A DNA stretch of 34,154 nucleotides, taken from an uncultured Clostridia bacterium. GTDB lineage: Bacteria > Bacillota > Clostridia > Oscillospirales > Oscillospiraceae. The notes below the pieces were generated by a model. That model had not been told where the DNA came from. It made no database searches and was given only the letters and a program-made list of their open reading frames with translations. This document shows positions 23,100 through 32,518 of the stretch, one piece after another. How positions within the stretch are numbered: position 1 is the first letter of the stretch; every line of letters begins with the position of its first letter. A program made the translations under genes and the position numbers. The stretch spans positions 1 to 34,154 of the forward strand of contig CAMCCS010000007.1 in the NCBI GenBank assembly GCA_945873295.1, written 5' to 3'.

Positions 23100-23296
23100 T
23101 GATGAAGGCAAAGGAAATCAGAAATCTGTCCACGGACGAGCTGAACAAGAAGCTGGAGGAGCTGAAGAAGGATCTGTTCATGCTGCGGATGCAGCATGCC
23201 ACCAACCAGCTGGACAACCCCATGCGCCTGAATGCCGTCAAGAAGGACATTGCCCGCATCAAGACCATTATTCGTGAGAAGCAGACCAATATCTGA
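23099..23296 (+). CDS. rpmC: Ribosomal protein uL29
   Basis: This is a 65-residue two-helix hairpin protein next to L23 at the tunnel exit. It has [39 protein letters not shown] and [16 protein letters not shown] 23099 shares a base with the rplP stop; ATG 23102 is an equally possible start one codon later. Confidence 0.97.
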   Translation: MMKAKEIRNLSTDELNKKLEELKKDLFMLRMQHATNQLDNPMRLNAVKKDIARIKTIIREKQTNI

Positions 23297-23310
23297 GGAG
23301 GTAAGCAGTT

Positions 23311-23574
23311 ATGAGTGAAAATACCAGAGCTTTCCGCAAAACCAGAATTGGCCAGGTCGTCTCCGACAAGATGGACAAGACCATTGTGGTTGCGATCGAG
23401 GATAGCGTGCAGCATCCTCTGTACAAGAAGATTATGAAGCGTACCTACAAGCTGAAGGCCCACGACGAGAATAACGAGTGCGGCATCGGCGATACCGTAG
23501 AGGTCATGGAGACTCGTCCCCTGTCCAAGGATAAGAGATGGAGACTCGTGAGAATCATCGAAAAGGCGAAGTAA
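23311..23574 (+). CDS. rpsQ: Ribosomal protein uS17
   Basis: This is an 87-residue 30S OB-fold protein. It has [63 protein letters not shown]. Normal length. GGAGG precedes ATG 23311. Confidence 0.98.
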   Translation: MSENTRAFRKTRIGQVVSDKMDKTIVVAIEDSVQHPLYKKIMKRTYKLKAHDENNECGIGDTVEVMETRPLSKDKRWRLVRIIEKAK

Positions 23575-23589
23575 GGAGGTCGGACAGCT

Positions 23590-23958
23590 ATGATTCAACA
23601 GGAAAGCTACCTGAAGGTTGCCGACAACACCGGCGCTAAGGAAATCCATTGCATTCGTGTCCTGGGCGGCTCCAAGCGGAAGACCGGCAACATCGGTGAC
23701 ATCATCGTCGCTTCCGTCCGCAAGGCTGCTACCGGCGGCACTGTGAAGAAGGGCGAGGTCGTTAAGGCCGTGATCGTCCGTACCAAGCGGGGTGTCCGCC
23801 GTGAGGACGGCACCTATGTCCGCTTCGATGAGAACGCTGCCGTTATCATCAAGGAGGACAAGAACCCCCGCGGTACCCGTATCTTTGGACCGGTGGCCCG
23901 TGAGCTCCGTGAGAAGGACTTCATGAAGATCCTCTCCCTGGCGCCCGAAGTCATCTAA
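23590..23958 (+). CDS. rplN: Ribosomal protein uL14
   Basis: This is a 122-residue 50S protein at the subunit interface. It begins [19 protein letters not shown], has [24 protein letters not shown]-like [25 protein letters not shown], and ends [28 protein letters not shown]. Exactly the usual length. AAGGAGG precedes ATG 23590. Confidence 0.98.
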   Translation: MIQQESYLKVADNTGAKEIHCIRVLGGSKRKTGNIGDIIVASVRKAATGGTVKKGEVVKAVIVRTKRGVRREDGTYVRFDENAAVIIKEDKNPRGTRIFGPVARELREKDFMKILSLAPEVI

Positions 23959-23973
23959 GGGGGAACCGAAGGA

Positions 23974-24279
23974 ATGAACATTAAGAAGAATGATACCGTT
24001 ATCGTCCTGTCCGGCAAGGACAAGGGCGTGAAGGGCAAGGTCCTGGTCGCCATGCCCAGCGAAAACAAGGTCATTGTGGAGAAGGTCAACGTTGCTACCT
24101 GCCACACCAAGCCCCGCCGTCAGGGTGAAACCGGCGGCATCGTCAAGCGGGAGACCCCCATCCGCGCCTGCAAGGTCGCTCTGTTCTGCGACAAGTGCGG
24201 CAAGGGCGTCCGCGTGGGCTACAAGGTGGAAGACGGCAAGAAGACCCGTATCTGCCGCAAGTGCGGCGCCGAAATCTGA
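23974..24279 (+). CDS. rplX: Ribosomal protein uL24
   Basis: This is a 101-residue 50S assembly initiator with a KOW motif: NIKKNDTVIVLSGKDKGVKGKVL. The C-terminal half carries a probable zinc ribbon, CDKCGKGVRV ... CRKCGAEI. GGGGG(A) rather than GGAGG precedes ATG 23974, a slightly weaker ribosome binding site than its neighbours. Confidence 0.97.
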   Translation: MNIKKNDTVIVLSGKDKGVKGKVLVAMPSENKVIVEKVNVATCHTKPRRQGETGGIVKRETPIRACKVALFCDKCGKGVRVGYKVEDGKKTRICRKCGAEI

Positions 24280-24295
24280 GAAAGGAGCGTAAAGT

Positions 24296-24838
24296 ATGGC
24301 TAGCAGACTGAAAGAAAAATACACGGCTGAAATCGCTCCCGCTCTGAACAAGAAGTTCGGCTACAAGAGCGTCATGCAGATCCCCAAGCTGGACAAGATC
24401 ATCGTGAACGTTGGCTGCGGCGAAAGCAAGAACAACGCCAAGGAGATCGAGGCCATCTGCAAGGATATTGCCGCTATTACCGGCCAGAAGCCCATCACCA
24501 CCAAGGCCCGGAAGTCCGTCGCGAACTTCAAGGTCCGTGAGGGCGAAACCGTCGGCGTGAAGGTCACCCTCCGGGGCGACAAGATGTACGAGTTCCTGGA
24601 CCGTCTGTTCAGCGTGGCTCTGCCCCGCGTCCGCGACTTCCGCGGCATCAACCCCAACTCCTTTGACGGCCGCGGCAACTACGCCTTCGGTCTGAAGGAG
24701 CAGCTCATCTTCCCTGAGATCGAGTACGACAAGGTGGACAAGATCCGTGGTATGGATATTTGCATCTGCACCACCGCCACCACCGATGAGGAAGCCAAGG
24801 AGCTGCTGACCCAGCTCGGCGCTCCCTTCCAGGCTTGA
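24296..24838 (+). CDS. rplE: Ribosomal protein uL5
   Basis: This is a 180-residue 5S rRNA-binding protein. It has [34 protein letters not shown], the loop [24 protein letters not shown] and [28 protein letters not shown]. Normal length. AAAGGAG precedes ATG 24296. Confidence 0.98.
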   Translation: MASRLKEKYTAEIAPALNKKFGYKSVMQIPKLDKIIVNVGCGESKNNAKEIEAICKDIAAITGQKPITTKARKSVANFKVREGETVGVKVTLRGDKMYEFLDRLFSVALPRVRDFRGINPNSFDGRGNYAFGLKEQLIFPEIEYDKVDKIRGMDICICTTATTDEEAKELLTQLGAPFQA

Positions 24839-24854
24839 TTAGGAGGATTGAAAC

Positions 24855-25040
24855 ATGGCAAAGAAGTCTATGATCCTGAAGCAGCAGGAAGAGCCCAAGT
24901 TCTCTACCCGCCGCTATAACCGCTGCAAGATCTGCGGCAGACCCCATGCTTACCTGCGTGACTACGGCGTGTGCCGTATCTGCTTCCGTGAGCTGGCCTA
25001 CAAGGGCCAGATCCCCGGTGTCCGCAAGGCCAGCTGGTAA
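24855..25040 (+). CDS. rpsN: Ribosomal protein uS14, zinc-binding type (type Z)
   Basis: This is a 61-residue 30S head protein of the short, zinc-containing form. [20 protein letters not shown] supplies the two CxxC pairs, followed by [18 protein letters not shown]. The zinc form is the main version in Firmicutes. AGGAGG precedes ATG 24855. It is followed by an unusual 188-nt structured gap before rpsH. Confidence 0.98.
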   Translation: MAKKSMILKQQEEPKFSTRRYNRCKICGRPHAYLRDYGVCRICFRELAYKGQIPGVRKASW

Positions 25041-25228
25041 AAAGGCAAAGCCGGTTTGACCGGTACTGCCAGAACGTTCGGGTGGGCTGTTTAGGCAGCC
25101 CAGGTCGAATTTCAATGTAAAAAAGCGCGGGAAGTCCCGGGAAGATGGGCAGGCTCCCTGCCGCATTCCCCGGATACCCCCGCGACTTAACGGGTATAGC
25201 CCGTAACTTCTATAAGGAGGATAACAAC
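25041..25228 (+). promoter_or_regulatory. Structured 188-nt gap between rpsN and rpsH
   Basis: Three stem-loops are visible. The first, 25044-25070, has GGCA/TGCC enclosing CCGGT-ttg-ACCGG. The second, 25083-25102, is TGGGCTG-tttagg-CAGCCCA. The third, 25126-25184, is a long hairpin of stacked helices: CGCGGG/CCCGCG, CCGGGAA/TTCC(C)CGG, and GGCAGG-ctc-CCTGCC. No U tract follows any of them and no promoter is convincing, so an RNA regulatory or processing element is more likely than a terminator. The track ORF's upstream extension (25145-25228) runs through this structure and is not coding. Confidence 0.55.
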
Positions 25229-25627
25229 ATGCAAATCACCGATCCCGTAGCGGATATGCTGACCCGAATCCGGAACGCGAACTCCGCCAAGCACGAAACC
25301 GTTGACGTGCCCGCTTCCAACCTGAAGAAGGCCATTGCCCAGATCCTGCTGGATGAGGGCTACATCAAGGCCTACAATGTGGTTGACAACGGCAATCAGG
25401 GCGTGATCCACATCACCCTGAAGTACCTGGGCAAGAAGCAGGCGGCACTGTCCGGCCTGCGCCGGGTGTCCAAGCCCGGTCTGCGGGTTTATGCCGGCGC
25501 CGATGAGCTCCCCCGTGTGCTCAAGGGCCTGGGCATTGCCATCGTATCCACCTCCCAGGGCGTCATGACCGACAAGAAGGCCCGGGAAAAGCACATTGGC
25601 GGCGAAGTCCTGGCTTTCGTTTGGTAA
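25229..25627 (+). CDS. rpsH: Ribosomal protein uS8
   Basis: This is a 132-residue 30S protein binding helix 21 of 16S rRNA. The true start is ATG 25229 ([17 protein letters not shown]), with AAGGAGG 9 nt upstream; the track's 160-aa version adds 28 non-coding residues. It ends [25 protein letters not shown]8 represses the spc operon in E. coli by binding its mRNA, which makes the structured RNA directly upstream worth noting. Confidence 0.98.
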   Translation: MQITDPVADMLTRIRNANSAKHETVDVPASNLKKAIAQILLDEGYIKAYNVVDNGNQGVIHITLKYLGKKQAALSGLRRVSKPGLRVYAGADELPRVLKGLGIAIVSTSQGVMTDKKAREKHIGGEVLAFVW

Positions 25628-25640
25628 GGAGGATTCGTAA

Positions 25641-26186
25641 ATGTCTAGAATTGGTAAGAAGCCGGTTATCATTCCGGCAAACTGCACGGTGGATATTGCC
25701 GCTGACAATACCGTCACCGTTAAGGGCCCCAAGGGCACTCTGAGCCACACCTTCCATCCCGACATGATCCTGAAGGTCGAGGGCAACGTCCTGACCGTCT
25801 CCCGTCCCGATGAAGAGCACCTGCACAAGTCCCTCCACGGTCTGACCCGTACCCTGATCAACAACATGGTCGAGGGTGTGGAGAAGGGCTTCTCCAAGGA
25901 GCTGGAAATCAACGGCGTCGGCTACCGTGCCGAGAAGAAGGGCAACCAGCTGGTCATGCGTCTGGGCTTCTCCCACGAGGTTATCGTCAGTGAGATTCCT
26001 GGCATCACCATCGAGGTTCCCGCCCCCAACAAGATCATCATCCACGGCATCGACAAGCAGGCTGTCGGTCAGTTCGCTGCCGAGGTTCGCGGCAAGCGTC
26101 CCCCCGAACCCTACAAGGGCAAGGGCATCAAGTATACCACTGAGGTCATCCGCCGCAAGGTTGGTAAGACCGGTGGCAAGAAGTAA
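25641..26186 (+). CDS. rplF: Ribosomal protein uL6
   Basis: This is a 181-residue two-domain 50S protein near the factor-binding site. It has [28 protein letters not shown]-like [14 protein letters not shown], and the C-terminal signature [29 protein letters not shown]. Normal length. AAGGAGG precedes ATG 25641. Confidence 0.98.
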   Translation: MSRIGKKPVIIPANCTVDIAADNTVTVKGPKGTLSHTFHPDMILKVEGNVLTVSRPDEEHLHKSLHGLTRTLINNMVEGVEKGFSKELEINGVGYRAEKKGNQLVMRLGFSHEVIVSEIPGITIEVPAPNKIIIHGIDKQAVGQFAAEVRGKRPPEPYKGKGIKYTTEVIRRKVGKTGGKK

Positions 26187-26201
26187 TGGAGGTGTGCCGA
26201 A

Positions 26202-26561
26202 ATGGTTAGCAAGATTGATAAGAAAGCAATGCGCGCCCGGCGGCATGTCCGTGTTCGCGCCAAGATCTCCGGCACTCCTGAGCGTCCCCGTCTGAACGTG
26301 TTCCGCAGCAACGCGAACATCTACGCCCAGATCATCGACGACGTGAACGGCGTCACCCTGGTTTCCGCCAATACGCTGGAGAAGGACTTCGAAGGCTCCA
26401 CCGGCAACTGCGAGGCTGCCAAGAAGGTGGGCACTGTTCTTGCCGAGCGTGCCAAGGCAAAGGGCATCACCCAGGTCATCTTTGACCGGGGCGGCTATGT
26501 GTACCATGGCCGGGTTGCCGCTGTTGCCGATGGCGCTCGCGAGGGCGGGCTGGAGTTCTAA
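26202..26561 (+). CDS. rplR: Ribosomal protein uL18
   Basis: This is a 119-residue 5S rRNA-binding protein. It has the basic N-terminus [34 protein letters not shown], then [19 protein letters not shown] and [26 protein letters not shown]. Normal length. GGAGG precedes ATG 26202. Confidence 0.98.
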   Translation: MVSKIDKKAMRARRHVRVRAKISGTPERPRLNVFRSNANIYAQIIDDVNGVTLVSANTLEKDFEGSTGNCEAAKKVGTVLAERAKAKGITQVIFDRGGYVYHGRVAAVADGAREGGLEF

Positions 26562-26579
26562 GGTAGAGGAGGAAAAGAA

Positions 26580-27089
26580 ATGGCTTACAATAAGACTCCG
26601 AACAATGAGGCCTCCGAGCTCATTGAAAAGGTCGTTTACCTGAACCGGGTCAGCAAGACCGTTAAGGGCGGCCGTGTTATGAAGTTCTCCGCCCTGGTGG
26701 TTGTCGGCGACGGCAAGGGCACCGTGGGCTACGGCCTGGGCAAGGCTGCCGAGGTTTCCGAGGCCATTCTGAAGGGCATCGCCGATGCCAAGAAGAACAT
26801 GGTCAAGGTTTCTCTGGCCGGGGACACCATCCCCCACGACATCATTGGCATCTTCGGCGCCGGCTCCGTTCTGCTGAAGCCCGCTCCCGAAGGCACCGGC
26901 GTTATCGCCGGCGGCGCTGTCCGTGCCGTTATGGAGGCTGTGGGCATTAAGAACATCTGCGCCAAGTGCCTGCGCTCCAACAATCCCCAGAACGTGGTCA
27001 AGGCCACCATGGCCGGTCTGACCACCCTGCGCTCCCCCGAGCAGGTTGCTGCCATCCGGGGCAAGAGCGTGGAAGAAATCGTTGGTTAA
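26580..27089 (+). CDS. rpsE: Ribosomal protein uS5
   Basis: This is a 169-residue 30S accuracy protein at the mRNA entry. It has [43 protein letters not shown] (double-stranded RNA-binding domain) and [25 protein letters not shown]. Normal length. AGGAGG precedes ATG 26580. Confidence 0.98.
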   Translation: MAYNKTPNNEASELIEKVVYLNRVSKTVKGGRVMKFSALVVVGDGKGTVGYGLGKAAEVSEAILKGIADAKKNMVKVSLAGDTIPHDIIGIFGAGSVLLKPAPEGTGVIAGGAVRAVMEAVGIKNICAKCLRSNNPQNVVKATMAGLTTLRSPEQVAAIRGKSVEEIVG

Positions 27090-27103
27090 GGAGGGCAATT
27101 AAC

Positions 27104-27286
27104 ATGGCAAACCTGAAGATTAAGCTTGTTAAGAGCCTGAATGGCCGCCTGGATAAGCACATCGCTACCGCCGAGTCCCTGGGCCTTCGCAAGATCGGCC
27201 AGGTGACCATCCAGCCGGACAATACCCAGACCCGCGGCAAGATCGCCAAGATCGGCTACCTGCTGCAGGTTACCGAAGTAGAATAA
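27104..27286 (+). CDS. rpmD: Ribosomal protein uL30
   Basis: This is a 60-residue 50S protein. The real start is ATG 27104 ([21 protein letters not shown]), with AAGGAGG upstream; the track ORF from 26966 adds a frame-shifted read of rpsE. The LGLRKIGQ motif and a C-terminal strand YLLQVTEVE match the family, at normal length. Confidence 0.97.
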   Translation: MANLKIKLVKSLNGRLDKHIATAESLGLRKIGQVTIQPDNTQTRGKIAKIGYLLQVTEVE

Positions 27287-27299
27287 GGAGGAGATACCC

Positions 27300-27740
27300 A
27301 TGAAACTCTCTGAACTCTCTCCTGTCCCTGGCTCCACCCAGGTTGGCAAGCGCAAGGGTCGGGGCACCGGTTCCGGCAACGGCAAGACCGGCGGCCGCGG
27401 CCACAAGGGCCAGAAGGCCCGTTCCGGCGGCAAGATCCGCGTCGGCTTCGAAGGCGGCCAGATGCCTCTGGCCCGCCGGATCCCCAAGCGCGGCTTCAAC
27501 AACATTTTCGCCAAGCCCCTCACTTCTGTGAATGTGAGCATGCTGAACCGTTTTGAGAATGGCGCAGTGGTGGACGCGGAAGCTCTGATCGAGGCTGGCG
27601 TGATCGCCGGCTGCCCCTACGGCCTTAAGGTCCTCGCCGGCGGCGAGCTGACCAAGAGCGTCACCGTTAAAGCTGCGGCTTTCTCCCAGACTGCCAAGGA
27701 AAAGATTGAGCAGGCAGGCGGAAAGGCCGAGGTGGTTTAA
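27300..27740 (+). CDS. rplO: Ribosomal protein uL15
   Basis: This is a 146-residue late-assembly 50S protein. It has [58 protein letters not shown] and a C-terminal globular domain ending [11 protein letters not shown]. Normal length. Its stop TAA directly abuts the secY GTG start. Confidence 0.98.
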   Translation: MKLSELSPVPGSTQVGKRKGRGTGSGNGKTGGRGHKGQKARSGGKIRVGFEGGQMPLARRIPKRGFNNIFAKPLTSVNVSMLNRFENGAVVDAEALIEAGVIAGCPYGLKVLAGGELTKSVTVKAAAFSQTAKEKIEQAGGKAEVV

Positions 27741-29015
27741 GTGCTGCAGACCCTTCGCAATGCGTGGAACATCCCGGAGCTGCGTAAGAAGATCATCTTC
27801 ACGCTGTTTATCCTCCTGATTTACCGCGTAGGCAATGTGATCCCGGTGCCCTTCATCGATGTGACCACACTGGGCAACTACTTCGACAGCGTTCTTTCCA
27901 CCACCATCCTTGGGCTGTACAACGCAATGTCCGGTTCCGCTTTCAGCCGCGCAACCGTGTTCGCGCTGGGCATTCAGCCCTACATCAACTCCTCCATTAT
28001 TATCCAGCTTCTCACCATCGCCATTCCCGCTCTGGAGCGGATGGCGAAGGATGAGGGCGAGGAGGGCAAGAAGAAGATCGCCAAGATCACCCGGTACACC
28101 ACCGTTGCTCTCGGCCTTCTCATGGGTTGGGCATACTACATGATGCTTTCCAACTACGCTTCTGCCGGATATTCCATCATCACCCAGACTGGGTTCCTGC
28201 CCGCCCTGGTGATTATCCTGGCCTTTACCGCGGGCTCCGCCTTCGTGATGTGGCTGGGTGAGCAGATCACCGAGTTCGGTATCGGCAACGGCATCTCCAT
28301 GATCCTGTTCGCCAATATCATCTCCGGCATCCCCTCCATGGTCGGCACCCTGTTCACCATGGTGTGGTGGCAGATCATCATTGTGCTGATCGGCATTGCC
28401 GCTCTGATCCTCTTCATCGTGTTCATCAATGACGCTGAGCGCCGGATCCCCATCCAGTACGCCAAGCGGGTTGTGGGCCGGAAGATCTACGGCGGCCAGA
28501 ACACCAACCTGCCCATTAAGGTGAGCATGTCCGGTGTTATGCCCATCATCTTCGCCCAATCTATCTGCTCTCTTCCTGCTACGATCTGTACCTTTACCGG
28601 CCATATTGATGGCTGGTGGTACAAAAACGTGTGGAGCTCCACCAGCTGGACCTACGCGGTTGTCTACTTCCTGATGATCTTCTTCTTCAGCTGGTTCTAC
28701 TCCACCATTCAGTACGATCCCGTGGAGATTTCCAACAACCTGAAGAAGAACGGCGGCTTCATTCCCGGCTTCCGTCCCGGCAAGTCCACCGCTGACTTCA
28801 TTCATCGGGTGATCAACAAGATCGTCATTTTCGGTGCTGTTTATCTTGGCATCGTTGCCCTGCTCCCCATCGTTGCGGGCAACCTGATGACCGGTGTGCG
28901 GAACCTGGCCATCGGCGGTACTTCCGTCATCATCGTTGTGGGCGTTGCCCTGGAGACGGTGAAGGCTCTGGAGGCGCAGATGCTCATGCGGCACTACAAG
29001 GGCTTCCTGGACTAA
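27741..29015 (+). CDS. secY: Preprotein translocase subunit SecY
   Basis: This is a 424-residue protein with ten membrane helices forming the protein-export channel. The N-terminus has LRNAWNIPELRKKIIFTLFILLIYRVGNVIPVPFID; FALGIQPYINSSIIIQLL and the cytoplasmic loop RRIPIQYAKRVVGRKIYGGQNTNLPIKVSMSGVMPIIFA are typical, with NLKKNGGFIPGFRPGKST before the last helices. The GTG start at 27741 follows the rplO stop with no gap, so synthesis is presumably coupled to L15. Confidence 0.97.
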   Translation: MLQTLRNAWNIPELRKKIIFTLFILLIYRVGNVIPVPFIDVTTLGNYFDSVLSTTILGLYNAMSGSAFSRATVFALGIQPYINSSIIIQLLTIAIPALERMAKDEGEEGKKKIAKITRYTTVALGLLMGWAYYMMLSNYASAGYSIITQTGFLPALVIILAFTAGSAFVMWLGEQITEFGIGNGISMILFANIISGIPSMVGTLFTMVWWQIIIVLIGIAALILFIVFINDAERRIPIQYAKRVVGRKIYGGQNTNLPIKVSMSGVMPIIFAQSICSLPATICTFTGHIDGWWYKNVWSSTSWTYAVVYFLMIFFFSWFYSTIQYDPVEISNNLKKNGGFIPGFRPGKSTADFIHRVINKIVIFGAVYLGIVALLPIVAGNLMTGVRNLAIGGTSVIIVVGVALETVKALEAQMLMRHYKGFLD

Positions 29016-29033
29016 ATCAGGAGGTATGGCAGG

Positions 29034-29672
29034 ATGAATCTCATTCTACTGGGCGCGCCCGGCGCTGGAAAGGGGACACAAGCGGAGCTGCTTGTTAAAA
29101 AGCTCTCCATCCCCGCCATTTCTACCGGGAATATGCTCCGGGAGGCCATCGCGAATGGCACTGACCTGGGCAAAAAAGCAAAGGAATACATGGACGAGGG
29201 CAACCTGGTTCCCGACGATCTCATTCTTGGGATCGTCGCGGAACGGGTGTCCCGCCCCGACTGCGCCCGGGGCTTTATCCTGGACGGCGTACCCCGTACG
29301 CTGGCCCAGGCGGAAGCGCTGGAAGATAGGGGCGTGAAGATCGACCATGTGATCTCCATTGAGGTTGACGACTCCGAGATCGAGCGCCGGATGACCGGCC
29401 GCCGGGTTTGCGCCAAGTGCGGCGCCAGCTACCATGTCAGCGCCAATCCTCCCAAAGTGGAGGGTGTCTGCGATGATTGCGGCGGCGAGCTCACCATCCG
29501 AAAGGATGACGCGCCGGAGACTGTCCGTAAGCGCCTGCAGGTCTACCACTCCACCACCGAGGTCCTGAAGGACTTCTACGGGAAGCTGGGAAGACTGTGC
29601 ATCGTAAACGGCAGCCAGTCCATCGAGGACGCCAACCGGGACATTTTGAAAGCAATCGAGGCACAGGTATGA
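29034..29672 (+). CDS. adk: Adenylate kinase (zinc-type)
   Basis: This is a 212-residue enzyme balancing ATP, ADP and AMP. It has the P-loop LLGAPGAGKGTQAE, AMP-binding AISTGNMLREAI and GFILDGVPRTLAQAEAL, and a LID with a zinc site made of CAKCGASYH and CDDCGG, as in many Gram-positive enzymes. Its last codons overlap map (ATGA). AGGAGG precedes ATG 29034. Confidence 0.97.
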   Translation: MNLILLGAPGAGKGTQAELLVKKLSIPAISTGNMLREAIANGTDLGKKAKEYMDEGNLVPDDLILGIVAERVSRPDCARGFILDGVPRTLAQAEALEDRGVKIDHVISIEVDDSEIERRMTGRRVCAKCGASYHVSANPPKVEGVCDDCGGELTIRKDDAPETVRKRLQVYHSTTEVLKDFYGKLGRLCIVNGSQSIEDANRDILKAIEAQV

Positions 29673-30424
29673 TCACGATCAAAAATGAGCGTGAGCTTAC
29701 ATCGATGCGCAAGGCCTGTAAAATTACCGCGGCAGCCCGTGCTTTGGCAGGGGAATTGGTAAGGCCGGGCGTGTCGACAAAGGCTATCGACCGGGCCGTC
29801 CACGATTTTATCGTGAGTCAGGGCGCGAAACCGTCGTTCCTGAACTATAACGGCTATCCCGCCAGCGTATGCGTCAGCGTCAACAGCACCGTGATCCACG
29901 GAATTCCGGATGGTTACATCCTGAAGGAAGGGGACATCGTGTCCGTGGACGTGGGGGCGTTTTACGAGGGATTCCATGGTGATTGTGCAGCGACCTATGC
30001 CTGTGGTGCCATCAGCACCGAAGCCCAGCGTCTGATCGACGTGACCCGGCAGAGCTTCTATGAGGGCATTGCCTGGGCAAAAAAGGGCAATCGGGTGCAG
30101 GATATCTCCCATGCCGTCCAGACGTATGTGGAGTCTAACGGTTTTGCGGTCGTCCGTTCCTTCGTAGGTCACGGCGTAGGACGGAAGATGCATGAGGAGC
30201 CGGAGGTGCCGAACTTCGGCATGCCCGGGCGGGGTCCAAGGCTTCTGCCCGGAATGACCATCGCGGTCGAGCCAATGGTGAACGCCGGAACCTATGAGGT
30301 TCGGGTGCTCAAGGATGGCTGGACCACGGTTACCGCCGACGGGAAGCTGTCCGCCCACTATGAAAATACTGTACTCATCACCGACGGCGAGCCGGAAATA
30401 CTCACCGTCACCGAAGGACTTTGA
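29669..30424 (+). CDS. map: Methionine aminopeptidase type I
   Basis: This is a 251-residue metalloprotease that removes the initiator Met after deformylation by def. The true start is ATG 29669 (MITIKNERELTSMRKACKI), overlapping the adk stop by 4 nt; the 275-aa track version reads back into adk. Metal ligands lie in VSVDVGAFYEGFHGD, FVGHGVGRKMHEEP, MTIAVEPM and YENTVLITDGEPEILT. There is no N-terminal zinc extension. Confidence 0.97.
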   Translation: MITIKNERELTSMRKACKITAAARALAGELVRPGVSTKAIDRAVHDFIVSQGAKPSFLNYNGYPASVCVSVNSTVIHGIPDGYILKEGDIVSVDVGAFYEGFHGDCAATYACGAISTEAQRLIDVTRQSFYEGIAWAKKGNRVQDISHAVQTYVESNGFAVVRSFVGHGVGRKMHEEPEVPNFGMPGRGPRLLPGMTIAVEPMVNAGTYEVRVLKDGWTTVTADGKLSAHYENTVLITDGEPEILTVTEGL

Positions 30425-30426
30425 CT

Positions 30427-30729
30427 ATGGACCCAGACAAACCGGATATACAAATCTCCGATGTGGTGGTCTCCACCGCGGGAAGGGATGCGGGCAGCTA
30501 CTTCTATGTCATTGCTGTGGAGGAAGCGTACGTGTTCCTGGCCGACGGCAAAGGCCGTACACTGGATAAGCCAAAACGCAAAAAGCGCAAGCACATAGAA
30601 AAGGTACTTCGATCTGAGACCAGAGTTGCCGCGAAGCTTCTTTCCGGCGACAAAGTGCTCAACGGCGAATTACGAAGAGACCTGGCAAGCCTTTGCCGGG
30701 GAATGCAAGCGGAAAACCGAGGAGGTTAA
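30427..30729 (+). CDS. KOW-domain RNA-binding protein (L14e/L24e-like)
   Basis: This is a 100-residue protein of a small family found between map and infA in many Firmicutes. The N-terminus [52 protein letters not shown] matches KOW-type RNA-binding proteins, with a Lys/Arg-rich KPKRKKRKH patch. The C-terminal half looks like a helix ([15 protein letters not shown]). I prefer ATG 30427 over the track's TTG 30421, with AAGGA 9 nt upstream inside the end of map. A ribosome-linked role is inferred from location and fold. Confidence 0.85.
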   Translation: MDPDKPDIQISDVVVSTAGRDAGSYFYVIAVEEAYVFLADGKGRTLDKPKRKKRKHIEKVLRSETRVAAKLLSGDKVLNGELRRDLASLCRGMQAENRGG

Positions 30730-30733
30730 CAAC

Positions 30734-30952
30734 TTGGCAAAAGACGACGTAATCGAACTTGAGGGCATCGTAACCGATGCACTGCCGAATGCAATGTTCA
30801 AAGTGGACATCGGCAATGGACACACCATTCTGGCACACATTTCCGGCAGGCTCCGAATGAACTTCATTAAGATCTTGCCCGGTGACAAGGTAACCGTACA
30901 AATGTCTCCCTATGATCTGACCCAGGGCCGGATCACGTGGAGAAGCAAGTAA
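30734..30952 (+). CDS. infA: Translation initiation factor IF-1
   Basis: This is a 72-residue OB-fold factor that occupies the A site during initiation. Its sequence [53 protein letters not shown] is canonical. The start is TTG 30734, with GGAGG 8 nt upstream; there is no in-frame ATG at this position. The track's 108-aa ORF reads into the KOW gene in another frame and is wrong at its 5' end. Confidence 0.96.
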   Translation: MAKDDVIELEGIVTDALPNAMFKVDIGNGHTILAHISGRLRMNFIKILPGDKVTVQMSPYDLTQGRITWRSK

Positions 30953-30989
30953 TTTTAGAGATACGATTCTCAAATGGAGGTTAAACAGT

Positions 30990-31103
30990 ATGAAGGTAAG
31001 ACCGTCCGTGAAACCCATGTGCGAAAAGTGCAAGATTATTAAGCGCAAGGGCCGCGTTATGGTAATTTGCGAGAACCCCAAGCACAAGCAGAGACAAGGA
31101 TAA
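30990..31103 (+). CDS. rpmJ: Ribosomal protein bL36
   Basis: This is a 37-residue zinc-ribbon 50S protein, too short for the ORF track. [26 protein letters not shown] and NPKHKQRQG supply the C-x2-C, C and His ligands. TGGAGG precedes ATG 30990. It lies in the standard place between infA and rpsM. Confidence 0.97.
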   Translation: MKVRPSVKPMCEKCKIIKRKGRVMVICENPKHKQRQG

Positions 31104-31116
31104 CAGGAGGGAGAAT

Positions 31117-31485
31117 ATGGCACGAATTTCTGGTATCGACCTGCCCCGCGATAAGCGGATCGAGGTCGCACTCACCTATATCTACGGCATCGGACCCTCC
31201 CGGGCGAGTGAGGTCCTGGCCAAGACCGGGATCGATCCCGACACCCGGGTGAAGGATCTGACGGAAGAGCAGGAGGCCCTGCTCCGCGAGACCATCGAGC
31301 ATCACTACCTGATCGAAGGCGATCTGCGTCGTGAGACCGCTATGAACATCAAGCGGCTGAGTGAAATCGGCTGCTACCGGGGCCTGCGGCACCGCCGTGG
31401 CCTGCCCGTCCATGGCCAGCGGACTAAGACCAACGCCCGTACCCGCAAGGGTCCCAAGAAGACCATCGCCAATAAGAAGAAGTAA
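31117..31485 (+). CDS. rpsM: Ribosomal protein uS13
   Basis: This is a 122-residue 30S head protein bridging to the 50S subunit. It has [33 protein letters not shown] and the C-terminal [32 protein letters not shown], which reaches P-site tRNA. Normal length. CAGGAGG precedes ATG 31117. Confidence 0.98.
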   Translation: MARISGIDLPRDKRIEVALTYIYGIGPSRASEVLAKTGIDPDTRVKDLTEEQEALLRETIEHHYLIEGDLRRETAMNIKRLSEIGCYRGLRHRRGLPVHGQRTKTNARTRKGPKKTIANKKK

Positions 31486-31497
31486 GGAGGGATATTC

Positions 31498-31896
31498 ATG
31501 GCTGCGAAAACTGCAAAGAAAGTCGTCAAGCGCCGTCGCGAGCGCAAAGTTGTAGAAAAAGGTGCGGCACATATCCGCTCCTCGTTCAATAACACCATGG
31601 TGACCATCACCGACCTGGAAGGCAATGCCCTGAGCTGGGCTTCCTCCGGCGGACTGGGCTTCCGTGGTTCCCGGAAATCCACTCCCTACGCTGCCCAGAC
31701 TGCGGCGGAGACCGCTGCCAAGGCGGCTATGGAGTATGGCCTGAAGACCGTCGAGGTCTATGTCAAGGGCCCCGGCCAGGGACGTGAGGCTGCGATCCGC
31801 GCCCTGCAGACCGCCGGTCTGGAAGTCGTCATGATTAAGGACGTGACTCCCATTCCTCACAATGGCTGCCGTCCCCCCAAGAGACGTCGTGTCTAA
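31498..31896 (+). CDS. rpsK: Ribosomal protein uS11
   Basis: This is a 132-residue 30S platform protein near the anti-Shine-Dalgarno. It has a basic N-terminus [44 protein letters not shown], and the tail [18 protein letters not shown]. Normal length. AAGGAGG precedes ATG 31498. Confidence 0.98.
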   Translation: MAAKTAKKVVKRRRERKVVEKGAAHIRSSFNNTMVTITDLEGNALSWASSGGLGFRGSRKSTPYAAQTAAETAAKAAMEYGLKTVEVYVKGPGQGREAAIRALQTAGLEVVMIKDVTPIPHNGCRPPKRRRV

Positions 31897-31921
31897 TAAG
31901 CAATAGGAGGAATTTTGCGTT

Positions 31922-32518
31922 ATGGCTAAGAATATGCAGCCCGTGCTGAAGCGTTGCAGAACGCTGGGCGTTTCTCCTGCCGCAATGGGTTATTCCAAGA
32001 CTTCCAACAAGAACCCCGGCGGTCAGAGAAGAGCAAAGAAGTCTGAGTACGCTACTCAGCTGACCGAGAAGCAGAAGGTCAAGTTCGTTTACGGTATCCA
32101 GGAGAAGCAGTTCCGGAACTACTATGACAAGGCCGCCCGTGCCGAGGGCAACACCGGTGAGGTGCTGCTGAGCCTGGTGGAGCGCCGTCTTGACAACGTG
32201 GTTTACCGTCTGGGCTTCGCCGCTACCCGCCGTCAGGCCCGTCAGCTGGTCAACCACGGCCACTTCACCGTCAATGGCAGCCGGGTGAACATCCCCAGCT
32301 ACCTGGTGAAGACCGGTGATGTGGTTGCCGTCTGCGAGAAGAGCGCCTCCAATGCTTTCTTCAAGAAGCTGAAAGAGGATGACGCGTTTGTTGCTGCTCC
32401 CAAGTGGCTGGACCGTGATAAGAATACCCTCCAGGGTAAAGTGATTGCTATGCCTACCAAGGCCGATATCGACTTCGATATCGCTGTGCACCTTATCGTC
32501 GAGTTGTACTCCAAGTAA
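31922..32518 (+). CDS. rpsD: Ribosomal protein uS4
   Basis: This is a 198-residue 30S assembly initiator. It has the N-terminal LKRCRTLGVSPAAMGYSKTSNK without the zinc cysteines of the type-Z form, LTEKQKVKFVYGIQEKQFRNYYDKA, and the S4 RNA-binding domain LDNVVYRLGFAATRRQARQLVNHGHFTVNG. S4 is the alpha-operon repressor in E. coli. AGGAGG precedes ATG 31922. Confidence 0.98.
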   Translation: MAKNMQPVLKRCRTLGVSPAAMGYSKTSNKNPGGQRRAKKSEYATQLTEKQKVKFVYGIQEKQFRNYYDKAARAEGNTGEVLLSLVERRLDNVVYRLGFAATRRQARQLVNHGHFTVNGSRVNIPSYLVKTGDVVAVCEKSASNAFFKKLKEDDAFVAAPKWLDRDKNTLQGKVIAMPTKADIDFDIAVHLIVELYSK

